A stretch of DNA of 64,000 nucleotides from Acanthosepion lycidas (Eukaryota; Mollusca; Cephalopoda; Sepiida; Sepiidae), in the NCBI GenBank assembly GCA_963932145.1, contig OZ010578.1:42108601-42172600 (forward strand). Reading direction: 5' to 3'. Shown in pieces: positions 11,120 to 20,985 of this stretch; within the stretch, counting starts at the first letter, position 1; each line of letters opens with the position of its first letter. A program made the position numbers and the translations under genes. A model generated the notes under the pieces. The model was not told where the DNA came from and did no database searches. It saw only the letters and a program-made list of their open reading frames with translations.

Positions 11120-11575
11120 TATATAAGTGGAAAAGGTTTTTGTGTGACGCGTTTCGTTTTTTAGGACTTCATCAGACTAAAGTGATGTTTATGCTGATGC
11201 GATTATACATGCGCATGAAGGAGAGGAGACGCTGAAAATTGTAAATTTAAATTACTTCTGTATTTTTTTTTTTTTTTTTTTTTAGAAATATATGTCTTTG
11301 GGTATATTGTTTAGCTGATTTCATTTAGTTTCTTTTTCTTTTTTGTACATGTTTCCATCACTTTTGTTATTAAATATCTCACACTGTGATAATAGAAGAT
11401 CTGTCAAGAAAAGAATAAATCAAATTTTAAATTCACAGCGTCCTGTTTCCATCGTGCGCATGCGTAATCACATCAGCGTAAACGTCACTTTAGTCCGATG
11501 AAAAACCCTAACGGATAAAACATCACACAAAAACGTTTTCCACTTTACCATAAATTTCCCATAAAATTATTCTTG
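11120..11575. mobile_element. Penelope-like ends as an inverted pair
   Basis: Left half (minus) and right half (plus) are inverted copies of the Penelope 3' end: 'gtggaaaaggtttttgtgtg' at 11128 against 'acacaaaaacgttttccac' at about 11524-11553, and 'gcgcatgaagg' against 'tcgtgcgcatgcg'. The left hammerhead-type block is at 11146-11175; the right one (CCGATGA at 11495-11501) is eroded. Confidence 0.75.
11146..11175 (-). ncRNA. Hammerhead-like core in Penelope end
   Basis: Minus strand: CTGATGA (11169-11175), one extra A, a weak stem II region, then GAAACGCGTC. ACGCGT after GAA is self-complementary, as in dimer-type hammerheads described for Penelope-like elements. Stem II is poor, so activity is doubtful. 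Confidence 0.55.
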
Positions 11576-12055
11576 GTATATAAAAATTGATATATCGTTT
11601 TCCCATAATTTTGATTAAAGATCCTTTTTTTTTTTTTTTATTTGGTATGAAGCAGATTGATTAATAGAATATAAGTGGTAACTGGGAAATTTTCACTGTT
11701 TTGCGATTTTCATTTTCTGACGTATCATAATTTTTAAGGTTAATGATTTAATAAGCCCCTTCCGCGATTATAAAATGCCAGTAGGAAATTCTCTATTGCA
11801 TGGCTAAATATTTAATCTTAACAACTTTAGCAAAATATTACAATAACAATAATAATTATAAATACAGGACATAATTTAATGAAGTAAGAGGGTACTGTAG
11901 TGAACAAAACAAGATTTAGATTTAAAATTAAAAATGCTGAGCACAGACTCATTGATTTTGCTAGAAATCAAAAAGACTCGAATTTACAAACATTTGCTTA
12001 GGACACACGCAAAAGCGAATCCAAAACAAAACTCGTGAAATTTCACACCTTGATG
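11576..12055. other. AT-rich spacer without a gene
   Basis: Nothing recognised. Confidence 0.5.
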
Positions 12056-12059
12056 CGAA

Positions 12060-12300
12060 ATGTTTTTCGGCCAATAGAAAACTAGGAAACATTTAAAAAC
12101 AAAATTCAAATAATCTTCAATTCTTAGAAACAAATTCTTTTACGGACCTTTTCGCGAGCCGACGCGAAGTTTATTCGTCGTCCAATGGAAAGGCCCGAAT
12201 CATATCCGGGAGTGAATTCCCAAATGACTTTTTCAAGCAAAATAAAAGACGGGCAAGTTCACCTGTTACCAGAGAGAAGGAGACGATCGTATTAATACGT
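12060..12300 (+). promoter_or_regulatory. Possible Pol II promoter-like stretch (weak)
   Basis: An island of higher CpG content: CCAAT-type boxes at about 12071 (ggccaatag) and 12180 (gtccaatgg), an AT-rich 'aaaataaaag' near 12239 and an initiator-like 'ttaccagagag' about 30 bp downstream. No gene follows; the 89-codon frame at 12304-12573 shows no domain. It may be the 5' end of an unrecognised transposon. Confidence 0.2.
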
Positions 12301-13075
12301 TCCTTGACAAATGTCAAGGGATCGTTATTATTATCTCTACATTTCCCCCTCGCCCCTTTTATATTTGATAAACGAACGGAACATTTTAAGACTGAGCGAT
12401 TACTTCAAAGACATTCCTACCCTACGATAACGCTTATACATACATACATACATACACACATACGTTCCTGCCTACGTACACATAAATTCATTCTTGCAAG
12501 GACTACTACGAACATTTTGACGACCTTGTATCAACCAGAATACATTAATTTTAGTTGTAAAGACCTTAATTGATTTATATGTATGTAAATTAGTTGTTTC
12601 ACCTTACAATTTGATTTTCTGCTTTTATACCTCTTTTATGGTCGGCTACCTAACAAGGCCAAATCAAACTAGTCTGTTTTAACACACATACACTTTACTA
12701 TAACTGATAACCTATTATAGTATCCCATAATAATGCATGTAATATTCATATATTAGCATCGTATTATAAAATACAAACATATGCATCTTTTCCATTGTTT
12801 ACGTTTATAAGATGTTTAGCTGTTTTTCGTTCGATTGTTTATAACTGTACGCGTTTACGCTACGAGTATAGCATTACTAACGATACTGTTATCATTCTCT
12901 TTTTTTTAAACTTATTTAACTAGAAGATGGTATAAAGAGATAGTGTGAAAGAGGTTAGTCTATTGTAATTTGGTCAGTCTAAAAAGAAACTCGCATGATA
13001 CACGGGATACATGATGAAATCATTTTTTATAAGTAAAAATTTGTAGGTTGCACGACACGCGAGATCGTGCGTTAC

Positions 13076-13079
<4 letters not shown>
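12301..13079. other. Spacer without a recognised gene
   Basis: (CATA)n-type run at about 12440-12465. Otherwise unique-looking AT-rich DNA. Confidence 0.5.

Positions 13080-13136
<57 letters not shown>
13080..13136. repeat. (TA)n microsatellite
   Basis: About 28 TA units. Confidence 0.97.
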
Positions 13137-13139
<3 letters not shown>

Positions 13140-13535
13140 GTAAATTTGGGAGGAAGAAGAATTCCTGATGTTATCGGACTGGAGGGCTCGATCCCAGCGT
13201 GCGGCATCTTTGGAAAGTGTCTGAAAACTATACCTCGCCTTGTGAGTGAAATTAGGTAGACAGAATCCTTGGGTGCCGTCGATAGCTGTGCTGGCATGAA
13301 GTCACAAGTCATCGTGGCCGAGTGTTTGATCCTGCTGGCCTTGTTCAAATTGTTGATCACGCTAGATAACATGTTCTTTCCCAGAAACTGTAACTAAGGT
13401 TTGCTCAGCATATTTTCAGTATAACCAAAGGTAGGCTGTGTGGGTGTTCAATAAACACAAATGCGCCTGAGCAAGCGTCTGCAATAGGGATTGGCTAGCC
13501 GCCCCAGTAGACAGGTATCCCCGAATACGAGTGGC
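13140..13535 (+). repeat. R-Y repeat, copy 2
   Basis: Homologous to 10789-11117 and extends further 5', where 'ggagggctcgatcccagc' resembles a Pol III B box. A (TA)n run follows directly at 13540-13568. The 132-codon minus frame here is a shadow. Confidence 0.75.
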
Positions 13536-13538
13536 CAG

Positions 13539-13539
<1 letters not shown>

Positions 13540-13568
<29 letters not shown>
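13540..13568. repeat. (TA)n microsatellite
   Basis: About 14 TA units abutting the R-Y 3' end, possibly its tail. Confidence 0.9.
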
Positions 13569-13572
<4 letters not shown>

Positions 13573-14030
13573 CATGAACGAAAATTGATGTGTAACGAAT
13601 GAAACAAAAAAAAATGAGCACCAAATGATTTTATAAAAATCTACCCAAATAAAAACAGACAGTCTAAACATTGGCAGATTTACTAAATCAGGGTTGGCTT
13701 TGATATTGTAAAACTAGCCAAATTTAAAATGCAAACGGGCGTTGTTTATTTGGAAAGTGATCCTCGAATTTTTAACTAATCGAGACAAAAATATATGCCT
13801 TATAAGGACTCGGGCTTTGATACGGTTGGAATCACTTCTTTTCTGCCCACTATTTAAAATTTCTATTTAAAATTCATTGCAATTTAAGAAAGGAATAGAC
13901 GACATCCGGACGAGGAAACTGATCCAGAAAGAAAGGATGAGACTATATGCCGGCGAGAAAGTTGTGGTCTGGCCAGAAAGGATTCAGCCACTTAGGTGAG
14001 AAAAATTGTGACCTGGGGTGAGAAAGCTTA
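13569..14030. other. Spacer without a recognised gene
   Basis: Slightly GC-richer around 13900-14030; no frame or family recognised. Confidence 0.5.
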
Positions 14031-14033
14031 CTC

Positions 14034-14119
14034 TTGTTGCTGTTGCTGCTGCTGCTGCTGAAGAAGAAGAAGAAGAAGAAGAAGAAGAAGAAGAAGAAGA
14101 AGAAGAAGAAGAAGAAGAA
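14034..14119. repeat. Compound trinucleotide microsatellite
   Basis: (TGC/TTG)n followed by about 20 units of GAA/AGA. Long purine tracts of this type can form triplex DNA. Confidence 0.95.
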
Positions 14120-14699
14120 AATATACCTTGAAAACCAGCAAAATTTTTTTTAGGGAGAACGTTTTTCTAAACATGTGAGAGTTTATCTCATATTTGAAAA
14201 CGCCTATTTCGAAACCCTAAATATTTTTTTAATAACCAAGAGAACCAGATACGCTCGAGGTCGGTCAGTCTTCGACTTACATTTTTTTAACCACATTTTG
14301 ATTGTGAAATTTGAAAAGTAAGTAAATTTCTTTCGTTGCTAAGAAATTAATTCATATCAACTGTTACTCTGAAAAAAGTTGTTAGAATTCTTTTGTTGTT
14401 AAGGAAAACATTTTTTCACATAGGCTGTTCTTTTCTATGAGAAAACAGATTTGTATTTTGAAAGAACTGTTAAGATGCTTCGAAAGTTTGGGGCGCACAA
14501 TGTAAATTATGTGCCTATATTGTAATTTGTTTTCCTTATTTTTCAAATTTCAGTAAGTGTTTGAGTAAGAGTTTTTTTTCTTTTTCGTTAGAAGTACTAG
14601 AAGTACTTGTAAAAGGAAAGATAAGACATTTGAAATTCACCTTGTTCATCTAGCTCCCATACTCACTTTTTTCTTGTTTTCTTTATTCTTTTTAATATC

Positions 14700-15830
14700 A
14701 CAACGCGCACGTTAGAAGCTTAAAATGTTGTTTCCGCTTTACTTTGTCAAGTGTGATGGTTCCCAAACCCGCTAAAACAATGTTTGCGAACTGACGGAAT
14801 ATATTTTGTGATTTTTTTTTTTTTTTTTTTTTTTTTTAGCCAATAAGAAAAATAAATTACGCCTCATAGTTATCAATCTTTGATTCAATTTTGAAGCTGA
14901 TTTGTGGCTATTTAAGAAGTCTTGTTGGTCTAAGGCAGATGTTTTTCAAAGTGGGTTCCTAGAAACCCAAGTGTTCCGCAAGTGTCTGGGATTCCGTGAC
15001 AAAATCTCAGAGTAATAAAAGTTTAACATAATACATCATTAAGGTTGATAAATAATTTCTAAAAAAATAGTTGCCAACAGATTTAGATTGTTCGATAATG
15101 TTGTAATGTATCTTGTAATATTTTTCTATATCGTATATATCAGTGAATGATAATTGTAACATGCTACTGCTGAATTGAAAAATAATTATTGATTGTTATA
15201 TCATATGTGTACTATGACACCAATAAATCTGAAAGTTAATTTTCTCGCCATATTGGAAAAAAGCTCTGGCCGTTAATTGACTATCGTTGGCGTAACTTTC
15301 TTATGTATATATGCCGGTTAAAAACACAACACCTAGCTACTTATATGAAAGTGGATTTTTCTATTACACTACTATAAAATCTAAATATCGAAGCAGACAT
15401 AATCCTGCTGCTGACTTGAGAGCCGAATTCTCAAGTATAAAGCCAAACATTAAAAAATTATTTTACAATATGAAACAAAAGCATTGATCTCATTGAATGT
15501 TCAAAAAACTTCTGAGTATGTATGAAATAAATTTCATGTTAACATTGTCCGTAATTCTGTTCCACGTGTTACTTGTGGGAAGTGTGAAAAATTAAAAAAA
15601 AAAAACATTTTTATTAAAAAAATATATCAATATGTATTATTTTTTTAATTATTTTTGAACGTAGTTATTATTTATAAAAGTATATGAAAATATTTATATT
15701 ACGATCATATAAATGTATTAGTATCTGGGGTTCCCCGCTAAAATTTTTGAACCCAGAAGGGTTCCGCGTCTGAAAAGGTTTTGGAAACTCTGGTCTAAGG
15801 AGAGGAAGAGTTTTGGCTCTCATGTGCTTG
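14700..15830 (+). repeat. R-Z repeat split by a hAT insertion
   Basis: The parts 14780-14935 and 15793-15830 match one continuous stretch at 19230-19395 ('ttgaagctgatttgtggcta', 'ttaagaagtcttgttggtc', then 'agaggaagagttttggct'). The hAT element lies exactly between them. Confidence 0.8.
14936..15792. mobile_element. hAT-type element, 857 bp, with 8-bp target duplication
   Basis: Left end CAGATGTTTTTCAAAG, right end (complement) CAGAGTTTCCAAAA, flanked on both sides by an identical GTCTAAGG (14928-14935 and 15793-15800). The empty site exists in the paralogue near 19365. The subterminal parts also pair ('gggttcc', 'gttccgc'). The interior has no transposase frame; non-autonomous. Confidence 0.88.
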
Positions 15831-16105
15831 TAAGCTGCTGTGGAGGCAGATTTAGCTACAGCCTGGACTCAGGCTAAAATGAAGAAATGCCGCTTTGGGT
15901 CACTGTTTGGAGTGACCTCACGAAGCGGCCGTCATGTGACCACGTGACTTATCATCACCAAAGGCAGATAAGCCCCTTGTGTATCTCTGCAATACCGTCA
16001 TGACAGCATGTCAAACGCATCAACCTGCTCCACCCGGTGGGGCACGTTGATGCAGGACTCAAAAAAAAAAAAAAATGATGCAAGGAACTAACAAAGCAAA
16101 AAGTT
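15831..16105. other. GC-richer spacer, unidentified
   Basis: Contains 'ccacccggtggggcacgttg' and several CG-containing words in an otherwise AT-rich context, ending in an A-run (16060-16074), so it may be an old retroposed piece. No frame. Confidence 0.3.
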
Positions 16106-16109
16106 TGCT

Positions 16110-16330
16110 TAAAAGATATTTTCTGGTTGGTTGGATGATTTTGCTTCGCGGCATATCAACCTCTATCAGTTATTTAATAGCGAAATCTAAATATTTTAAT
16201 TGGTTTGGTTGGGTTTTGTTTCGCGGCATATCAACCTCTATTGGTCTGACATAAAATCGCGTACAAATTATTTAGATTTCGCTATTAAATATAATGGCGA
16301 AATCTAAATAATTTGTACGCAATTTGATAT
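16110..16330 (+). repeat. R-X composite repeat, copy 2, leader module (doubled)
   Basis: Two successive 'gcggcatatcaacctctat' leaders (about 16150 and 16224), as at the start of the 5.6-kb copy. A perfect 24-bp hairpin follows at 16259-16320. Confidence 0.75.
16259..16320. repeat. Perfect 24-bp inverted repeat
   Basis: Arms 16259-16282 and 16297-16320 are exact complements with a 14-nt AT-rich loop. The arm core 'gcgaaatctaaata' also occurs singly at about 16178. Confidence 0.93.
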
Positions 16331-16346
16331 CTTCAACTATAGATAT

Positions 16347-16573
16347 TTTTTGGCCTTGTTAGGAACAGAAATAAAGACACAAAGAGAGGAATCGAGTTAA
16401 ACAAATCTATTAACAGAAACAGTAATACAAACATACAAACGAGCGTGTTACAGCAAGAATGTTCGGTCCGACTGTCAGAGATGACTGCTGGAAACTTCTC
16501 TCTCCAAAAGGCAGTACCTGCTCCTATTTGTAGCTGGGAGAGTCTATGCGTATGTGGGTAAATAACCATAACA
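16347..16573 (-). mobile_element. Solo LTR-like fossil
   Basis: On the minus strand it begins TGTTATGG and ends in 'ctttatttctgttcctaaca' plus a few bases, flanked by GATAT on both sides (16342-16346, 16574-16578). It sits inside the R-X copy. The TGTTATGG start is shared with the LTR-like pieces at 46073 and 55364. No internal region; recombined solo copy, probably old. Confidence 0.6.
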
Positions 16574-16599
16574 GATATTTTATACATAATTTTATACTT

Positions 16600-16905
16600 T
16601 CAGAGTAAACATATGTTTTTTAGAGATATAGTTTGTAGATGATAAAATGTATTGCTGGTCATTTCACTACAAAAATATATTGTTATACTTTTTAGGTTTG
16701 TATTGATTGTTGTTTTCCTATAAAAATGTATTGCTGGTAATTTTACTATAATAATGTACTGTTGATTAACAAGAGGGACTACCACCTCGGGTCAGGGTGG
16801 AGCTGGGAACAACTGCAATTAAGAGGTGGTTCCACGCCCCTCAAATCTTCCGATCAGAGGCCTTGCTGCCGGATGTAGTTTATCGTCATACCCATGGCAG
16901 AAATG
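16600..16905 (+). repeat. R-X composite repeat, copy 2, tail modules
   Basis: 'aaaatgtattgctggt' units (16640-16755), then 'aattaagaggtggttccac' and 'gtagtttatcgtcataccc', in the same order as 5.7-6.3 kb. Confidence 0.85.
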
Positions 16906-16946
16906 CTATTTTTAATGTAGCCAAGAGAATATATGAATAAATAGAA

Positions 16947-16948
<2 letters not shown>

Positions 16949-17000
<52 letters not shown>
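16949..17000. repeat. (TA)n microsatellite
   Basis: About 25 TA units. Confidence 0.95.
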
Positions 17001-17001
<1 letters not shown>

Positions 17002-17084
17002 AATGTAAAAGAACGAAGAATAAAATTTCAGCGTTCAAAACATTAATTTAAAACGGGGCTCAATACAAAAGTAGAGCAATAAAT

Positions 17085-17304
17085 ATTTATTATGCACTAT
17101 GGCATTAGAACATGCAAATATCCACTACAAAATTGTATATTTTGTTTCAATGTTAAAATCAAAACGTGAAGTAGTTTCATTAATTTCAATTTTGAATATA
17201 GTCGTTTAGTACCATCATTGTTAGCCATCTGAAGAAACGTTTGATTTTACGTTGAAACAAAATGTACAATATTGTAGTGGATATTTACATGTTCAAATGT
17301 TACA

Positions 17305-17305
<1 letters not shown>
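17085..17305. repeat. Inverted-repeat element with hammerhead-like layout
   Basis: The plus arm (about 17228-17305) and the minus arm (about 17088-17190) share 'ttttacgttgaaacaaaatg', 'gtagtggatatttacatgtt' with substitutions. The plus arm has CTGAAGA (17229-17235), a 4-bp stem II (17236-17239 with 17250-17253) and GAAA (17254-17257). A relative is at 30280-30450. Confidence 0.6.

Positions 17306-17361
<56 letters not shown>
17306..17361. repeat. (TA)n microsatellite
   Basis: About 28 TA units directly after the inverted-repeat element. Confidence 0.95.
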
Positions 17362-17362
<1 letters not shown>

Positions 17363-17486
17363 GTACATGTTCTTGGTTCTTTCTTTTTTTATATCTTTTT
17401 TTTCCTTTGGTATTGGTTTGATTATTTGCAAATCAAAATACTGAAGGTTTTCCGAACGAGTATAGTTTCTTATATTTATAAGATTA

Positions 17487-17518
17487 CTACTACTACTACT
17501 ACTACTACTAATAATAAT

Positions 17519-17579
<61 letters not shown>
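17487..17579. repeat. Compound (ACT)n (AAT)n (TA)n microsatellite
   Basis: Eight ACT units, a few AAT units, then about 27 TA units. Responsible for the YI-rich and N-rich open frames here. Confidence 0.95.
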
Positions 17580-17582
<3 letters not shown>

Positions 17583-17589
17583 AACCCAG

Positions 17590-17990
17590 GAACGAACATC
17601 AATGAATATGGCTACTAATCAGAATCGTCTTTGCACCATTGGCAAATAAAAACAAAGTTTTCCAAACCAAAGTCAGTGTATTCCTCATGATCCCAGTCTC
17701 CACAATCCGGACAGTTGATCCACTAATCCTCACACCGAGAGTTTCCATACTCACCACAAAGAATAAATGCAGCACCACTCATCTTTGTCTGAGTCACAAA
17801 TCTGAAGAGCCAACCACTGGTTTTAATTCCTTTGATCCATTTCTTCCTTTGCTGACAGGTGCTTCCTTCCATTTCCCTTCCCCTCTTCCATTCGTTTGCC
17901 TGTCCCCCTCCCTCCCTTACGTCAACCACCACCTGAGATTTTCTTGTCAATGGTCGTTCCATTGGTTGGTAGAAGATTTTTCACTGGTGT
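17590..17990 (-). pseudogene. Pogo/jerky-type transposase C-terminal remnant
   Basis: Minus strand near 17650-17770 reads Cys-Gly-Glu-Tyr-Gly-Asn-Ser-Arg, a stop, then WINCPDCGDWDHEEY and later Phe-Ile-Cys-x-x-Cys-Lys-Asp-Asp. This C-x2-C, W-x-H-E, C-x2-C pattern is the zinc-binding tail common in invertebrate pogo-family DDE transposases. Upstream residues (79-codon frame, 17723-17962) are the low-complexity linker. One in-frame stop separates the halves and the first Cys of the leading pair is lost. No catalytic DDE region in the window. Confidence 0.6.
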
Positions 17991-18059
17991 GTCAGTGAGA
18001 ATTTCGCTTTTTTCTTTCTTGCATCAGCCTAAGCCACCACCTAAGTAAATATTCAGTGG

Positions 18060-18425
18060 CTTCACTCACATTGCTGGCAGAAATTTAGCAAGTGAACTCT
18101 GTTAAAGAAAAAACAAATGATATTGAATATTATTTTTATATGAGCATAAACATATTTGCAAATGAATTTGACTTCTAAAAAAATTAGAACAGAAAATATT
18201 TCGCTGATTTTTCACAAATTTTGTTCAAACTTCCTCGATTCGCAGAGTTTTTTTGTTTTTTTTAATGGTAAACAGGGATTAAAATGAAGCAGGAAGACTT
18301 AAATATGCATGTGCTGGTGCCACGTGCAAACGAATAGTCGCTACCGTTTCTGAAATATGCGTTATGCATCAACCTACCCCGTGCATAACGTACCCTATCT
18401 CTCTCTCGCTCTCTGTCTCTCTCTC
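18060..18425. other. Spacer without a gene
   Basis: (CT)n at about 18398-18428. No family recognised. Confidence 0.5.
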
Positions 18426-18426
18426 T

Positions 18427-18516
18427 CTATATATATATATTAGGTTGGTGCAAAAATAATGTTGTTTTCTCACAGCAGTAACATATGTGAGAAAACGACA
18501 TTATTTTTGCACCAAC

Positions 18517-18556
<40 letters not shown>
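18427..18556. repeat. (TA)n microsatellite split by a MITE
   Basis: TA units at 18428-18439 and 18521-18556 surround the mariner MITE, which used a TA inside the microsatellite as its target. Confidence 0.9.
18440..18520. mobile_element. Short mariner-type MITE, 81 bp
   Basis: TTAGGTTGGTGCAAAAATAA at the left and its complement at the right, the loop containing 'gtaacatatg'. The 80-bp copy at 39526 shares the loop sequence, so this is a distinct subfamily from the 97-102-bp form. Confidence 0.92.
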
Positions 18557-18558
<2 letters not shown>

Positions 18559-18915
18559 CGCATATACATGTATATGTGCCCCTCATATATATCCGTGCGC
18601 GCGAGCACACACACATACGCATACATATATACACATATATTTGACCCAAATATTTTTGGTAGAGTGCACTGTTTTTCACTGATATTATGGGTCGCATTGT
18701 GATGACTGGTTTGTCTACACACACACATATGGAGAAAGAGAGAGAGAGCGATTCCACTGCGGCCCATAATATAAGCGAAAACAGCACACCTCACACAAAA
18801 AATAGCTGGAATCATACATGTATGTATGCATGTGCGTGTGTCTGTGTGTGTCTGAGTGTGTGCGTTTGCACAGTTATATATAAGGGGGCACATATACATG
18901 TATATGTGTATACGG
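18557..18915. repeat. Large inverted repeat with CA-rich arms
   Basis: Left arm about 18560-18695, right arm about 18763-18912. Matching landmarks are 'catgtatatgtgccccctta' type sequence at both outer ends and 'attatgggccgc' near the centre. Arms are diverged (about three quarters identical by eye). Origin unknown. Confidence 0.65.
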
Positions 18916-19199
18916 GTATAAATACATATATATATATATAAAAGAAATAGCTGTATGTATGCCTACATGTGTACAAACATACATATTAAAAAGTAAACAT
19001 TTGTATATTAAAATAATGTAAAATTTTATAAAAGATAATTAGAAGGTAATTATAAAAATAAGGCCAGACGGTTGATAAATATTGTATGAATAAAAACTAA
19101 TGTCATAAAAAAACAAATGCTTAAATTGGAGCTTGGTGGTTTATAAAAAAAGATACATATATAAAATTTAGTTTCCAAAAATTTGTAATAAAATCTCAA

Positions 19200-19395
19200 G
19201 TCTCAAAGCCCTCCAAAATAAAGTTTGCGAACAGTCGTGATTAAAGAAATATATTTTGTGACTTTTTAACCAATTAGGAAAATAATTTACTTCCCATAGT
19301 TTTCAATTTTTGTTTCAATTTTGAAGCCGATATGTGGCTATTTAAGAAGTTTGGTTGGTCTGAAGAGAAAAATGTTTTTGGTTTTCACTAGCGAA
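19200..19395 (+). repeat. R-Z repeat, uninterrupted copy (hAT empty site)
   Basis: Matches 14780-14935 joined to 15793-15830 and lacks the hAT element present there. Confidence 0.8.
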
Positions 19396-19837
19396 TAACT
19401 GCGGGCTGTTTTTTGAAATCGGAACTAAAAAACTAAAAGTCGACGATGACGGTGACAGCAGAGAAGAAACAGAAAAAAAAGGTAAAGAAAGAACCAGAAA
19501 GATGAAGATTCTTCAAATTTAGAGAGATATAAGATTATCTTTCTATAGTCATTGGTGGAGGTTTATCACATATATTTGAGGTATTAACCCTGATTTCCAA
19601 TTTCTGAAAATTTCAATTTTGAATCTCAGTTTCATAAAACTGAACCATGGACAAAAAACCCCCAAAAAACAAAAAAATAAATAAATAAGAAAAACAAATA
19701 AAAAAAACAAAAAAAACAAAAAACACACATACCAGACGTCTGTGAGACGTCTTCCTTCTCAACTCTTTTCGACAGTCGAATGTATGGAATTAAGTGAATA
19801 CTTTATTGATAAGCCCAACAGAATCGCACCTTTTATC

Positions 19838-20554
19838 TAAGGGCCGGCAACCGCAGGCCACACCCAGCCCGCGAAGGATCTTTGTCCGGCCCGCCATCAT
19901 TAACACCTGGACACAAATTATTCAATTAATTTGTGCTGCAAGTAGCGGAAACATATCAGTTGGAGTTAATCAACTTACAATTCGACGAATTTTTAACATC
20001 AAAATGTAATTGCGAATTCACAGCCGACTTCTACAAGAAATATGTTTTGACAAGCGGAAAATATAAAAAGCCTATTGAATGGTGCCATTATTTGGAAGTA
20101 CATATTCTTGTGAACAACATTTTCGAAAATGAAATATATTAAATCGTTTTTCGAACAAGATAGGGTGATGACAACCTGGATGATGTTTTGCTCCTGTTGC
20201 CGACAAATATTTTACCTGATGCCGAGAAGTTCTCGAACTATAAGCAGAAACAAGTGTCTCATTAAATAATTTGCCATTTTTAACTGTATTTCATTTGTAG
20301 TAAGGAATTTGTATTTTTTTGTTGATCGTGTTAGTTGTTATCCTGTTATAGCTGCAGTAAAATAAGGAAACGTGTTTAAATAATATAACATTAACTTGGT
20401 TGTTTTTTTCTTTAAACCTCCAGACCAAAGTAGTCTTCTAGAGGTAGCGGTCTGGGATCGAGTCAAATTATTATAGTAAATTTGATATCATGGCCATCCT
20501 CCAAGACACTGCATAGCTTTCTGGTCCTCTCACTCCAAAAGGTTGCCGACCCAT
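19838..20554 (+). mobile_element. hAT-type element with transposase tail remnant
   Basis: Left end 'gggccggcaacc' and right end 'ggttgccgaccc' are near-complementary; the outermost bases suggest an 8-bp duplication (cttttatc / atttaatc, 6 of 8). Just inside the left end is 'ggcccgcgaaggatct'. A frame around 19933-20140 encodes YQLELINLQFDEFLTSK, which resembles the segment just before the hAT dimerisation domain of ZBED/SCAND3-like transposases. The rest of the transposase is deleted. Confidence 0.75.
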
Positions 20555-20784
20555 GATTTAATCTATGGGACCAATTTCGCCCTGCGTTAATAGCTGAGAG
20601 GATTAAAGTGTTGTTTCATGAAATTTGGTGACATAGAAATTACAAGGTGGAATCTATAGGGACTGGCAGTGTGTACTTGGACTCCTTATAAACGGGACGA
20701 GCCTGAACTAAATAAGAACTAGACTAGCTATCCATTGACAGCGGAAAAAGATAATATAATAATTTTTTTTTTCTTTCTATATTT

Positions 20785-20985
20785 CTGAGATGAGCTATTT
20801 ACATTATTTACATTATTTACATTGTTCAGACTGTTGTCCTCATCTTTATTGCTATATTCACAACGTTTCGGCTTTTGTACGCTCCGGCCTTCTTCGGAGT
20901 CTTTCTATATTTCTGAGCTATTGTAATTATTTACATTATTTACATTATTTACATCGTGTATATTTAGGCAGCGTATTTACATTCA
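20785..20985 (-). mobile_element. S1 SINE body and tail, antisense
   Basis: Minus strand: CCGAAGA (20891-20897), stem II GGC/GCC, GAAACGTT (20862-20869), then 'gtgaatatagcaataaagat' and the repeated 'aatgtaaat' tail. A second tail piece is joined at about 20905-20985 and a stray one at 21228-21272. One core base differs from consensus (U4 to C). Confidence 0.8.

Noticed and set aside
12304-12573. 89-codon plus frame after the promoter-like island
   Set aside because: His/Thr-rich from the (CATA)n run; no domain, no splice or poly(A) context.
17252-17605. Long frames of repeating Tyr-Ile on both strands (also 18459, 23277, 26340, 27557, 36585, 55113, 56022, 58374, 62169 and others)
   Set aside because: They are translations of (TA)n, (CTAT)n or (GATA)n microsatellites, open on several frames at once.
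17639-17998. 119-codon plus frame
   Set aside because: Shadow of the pogo-type remnant on the minus strand.
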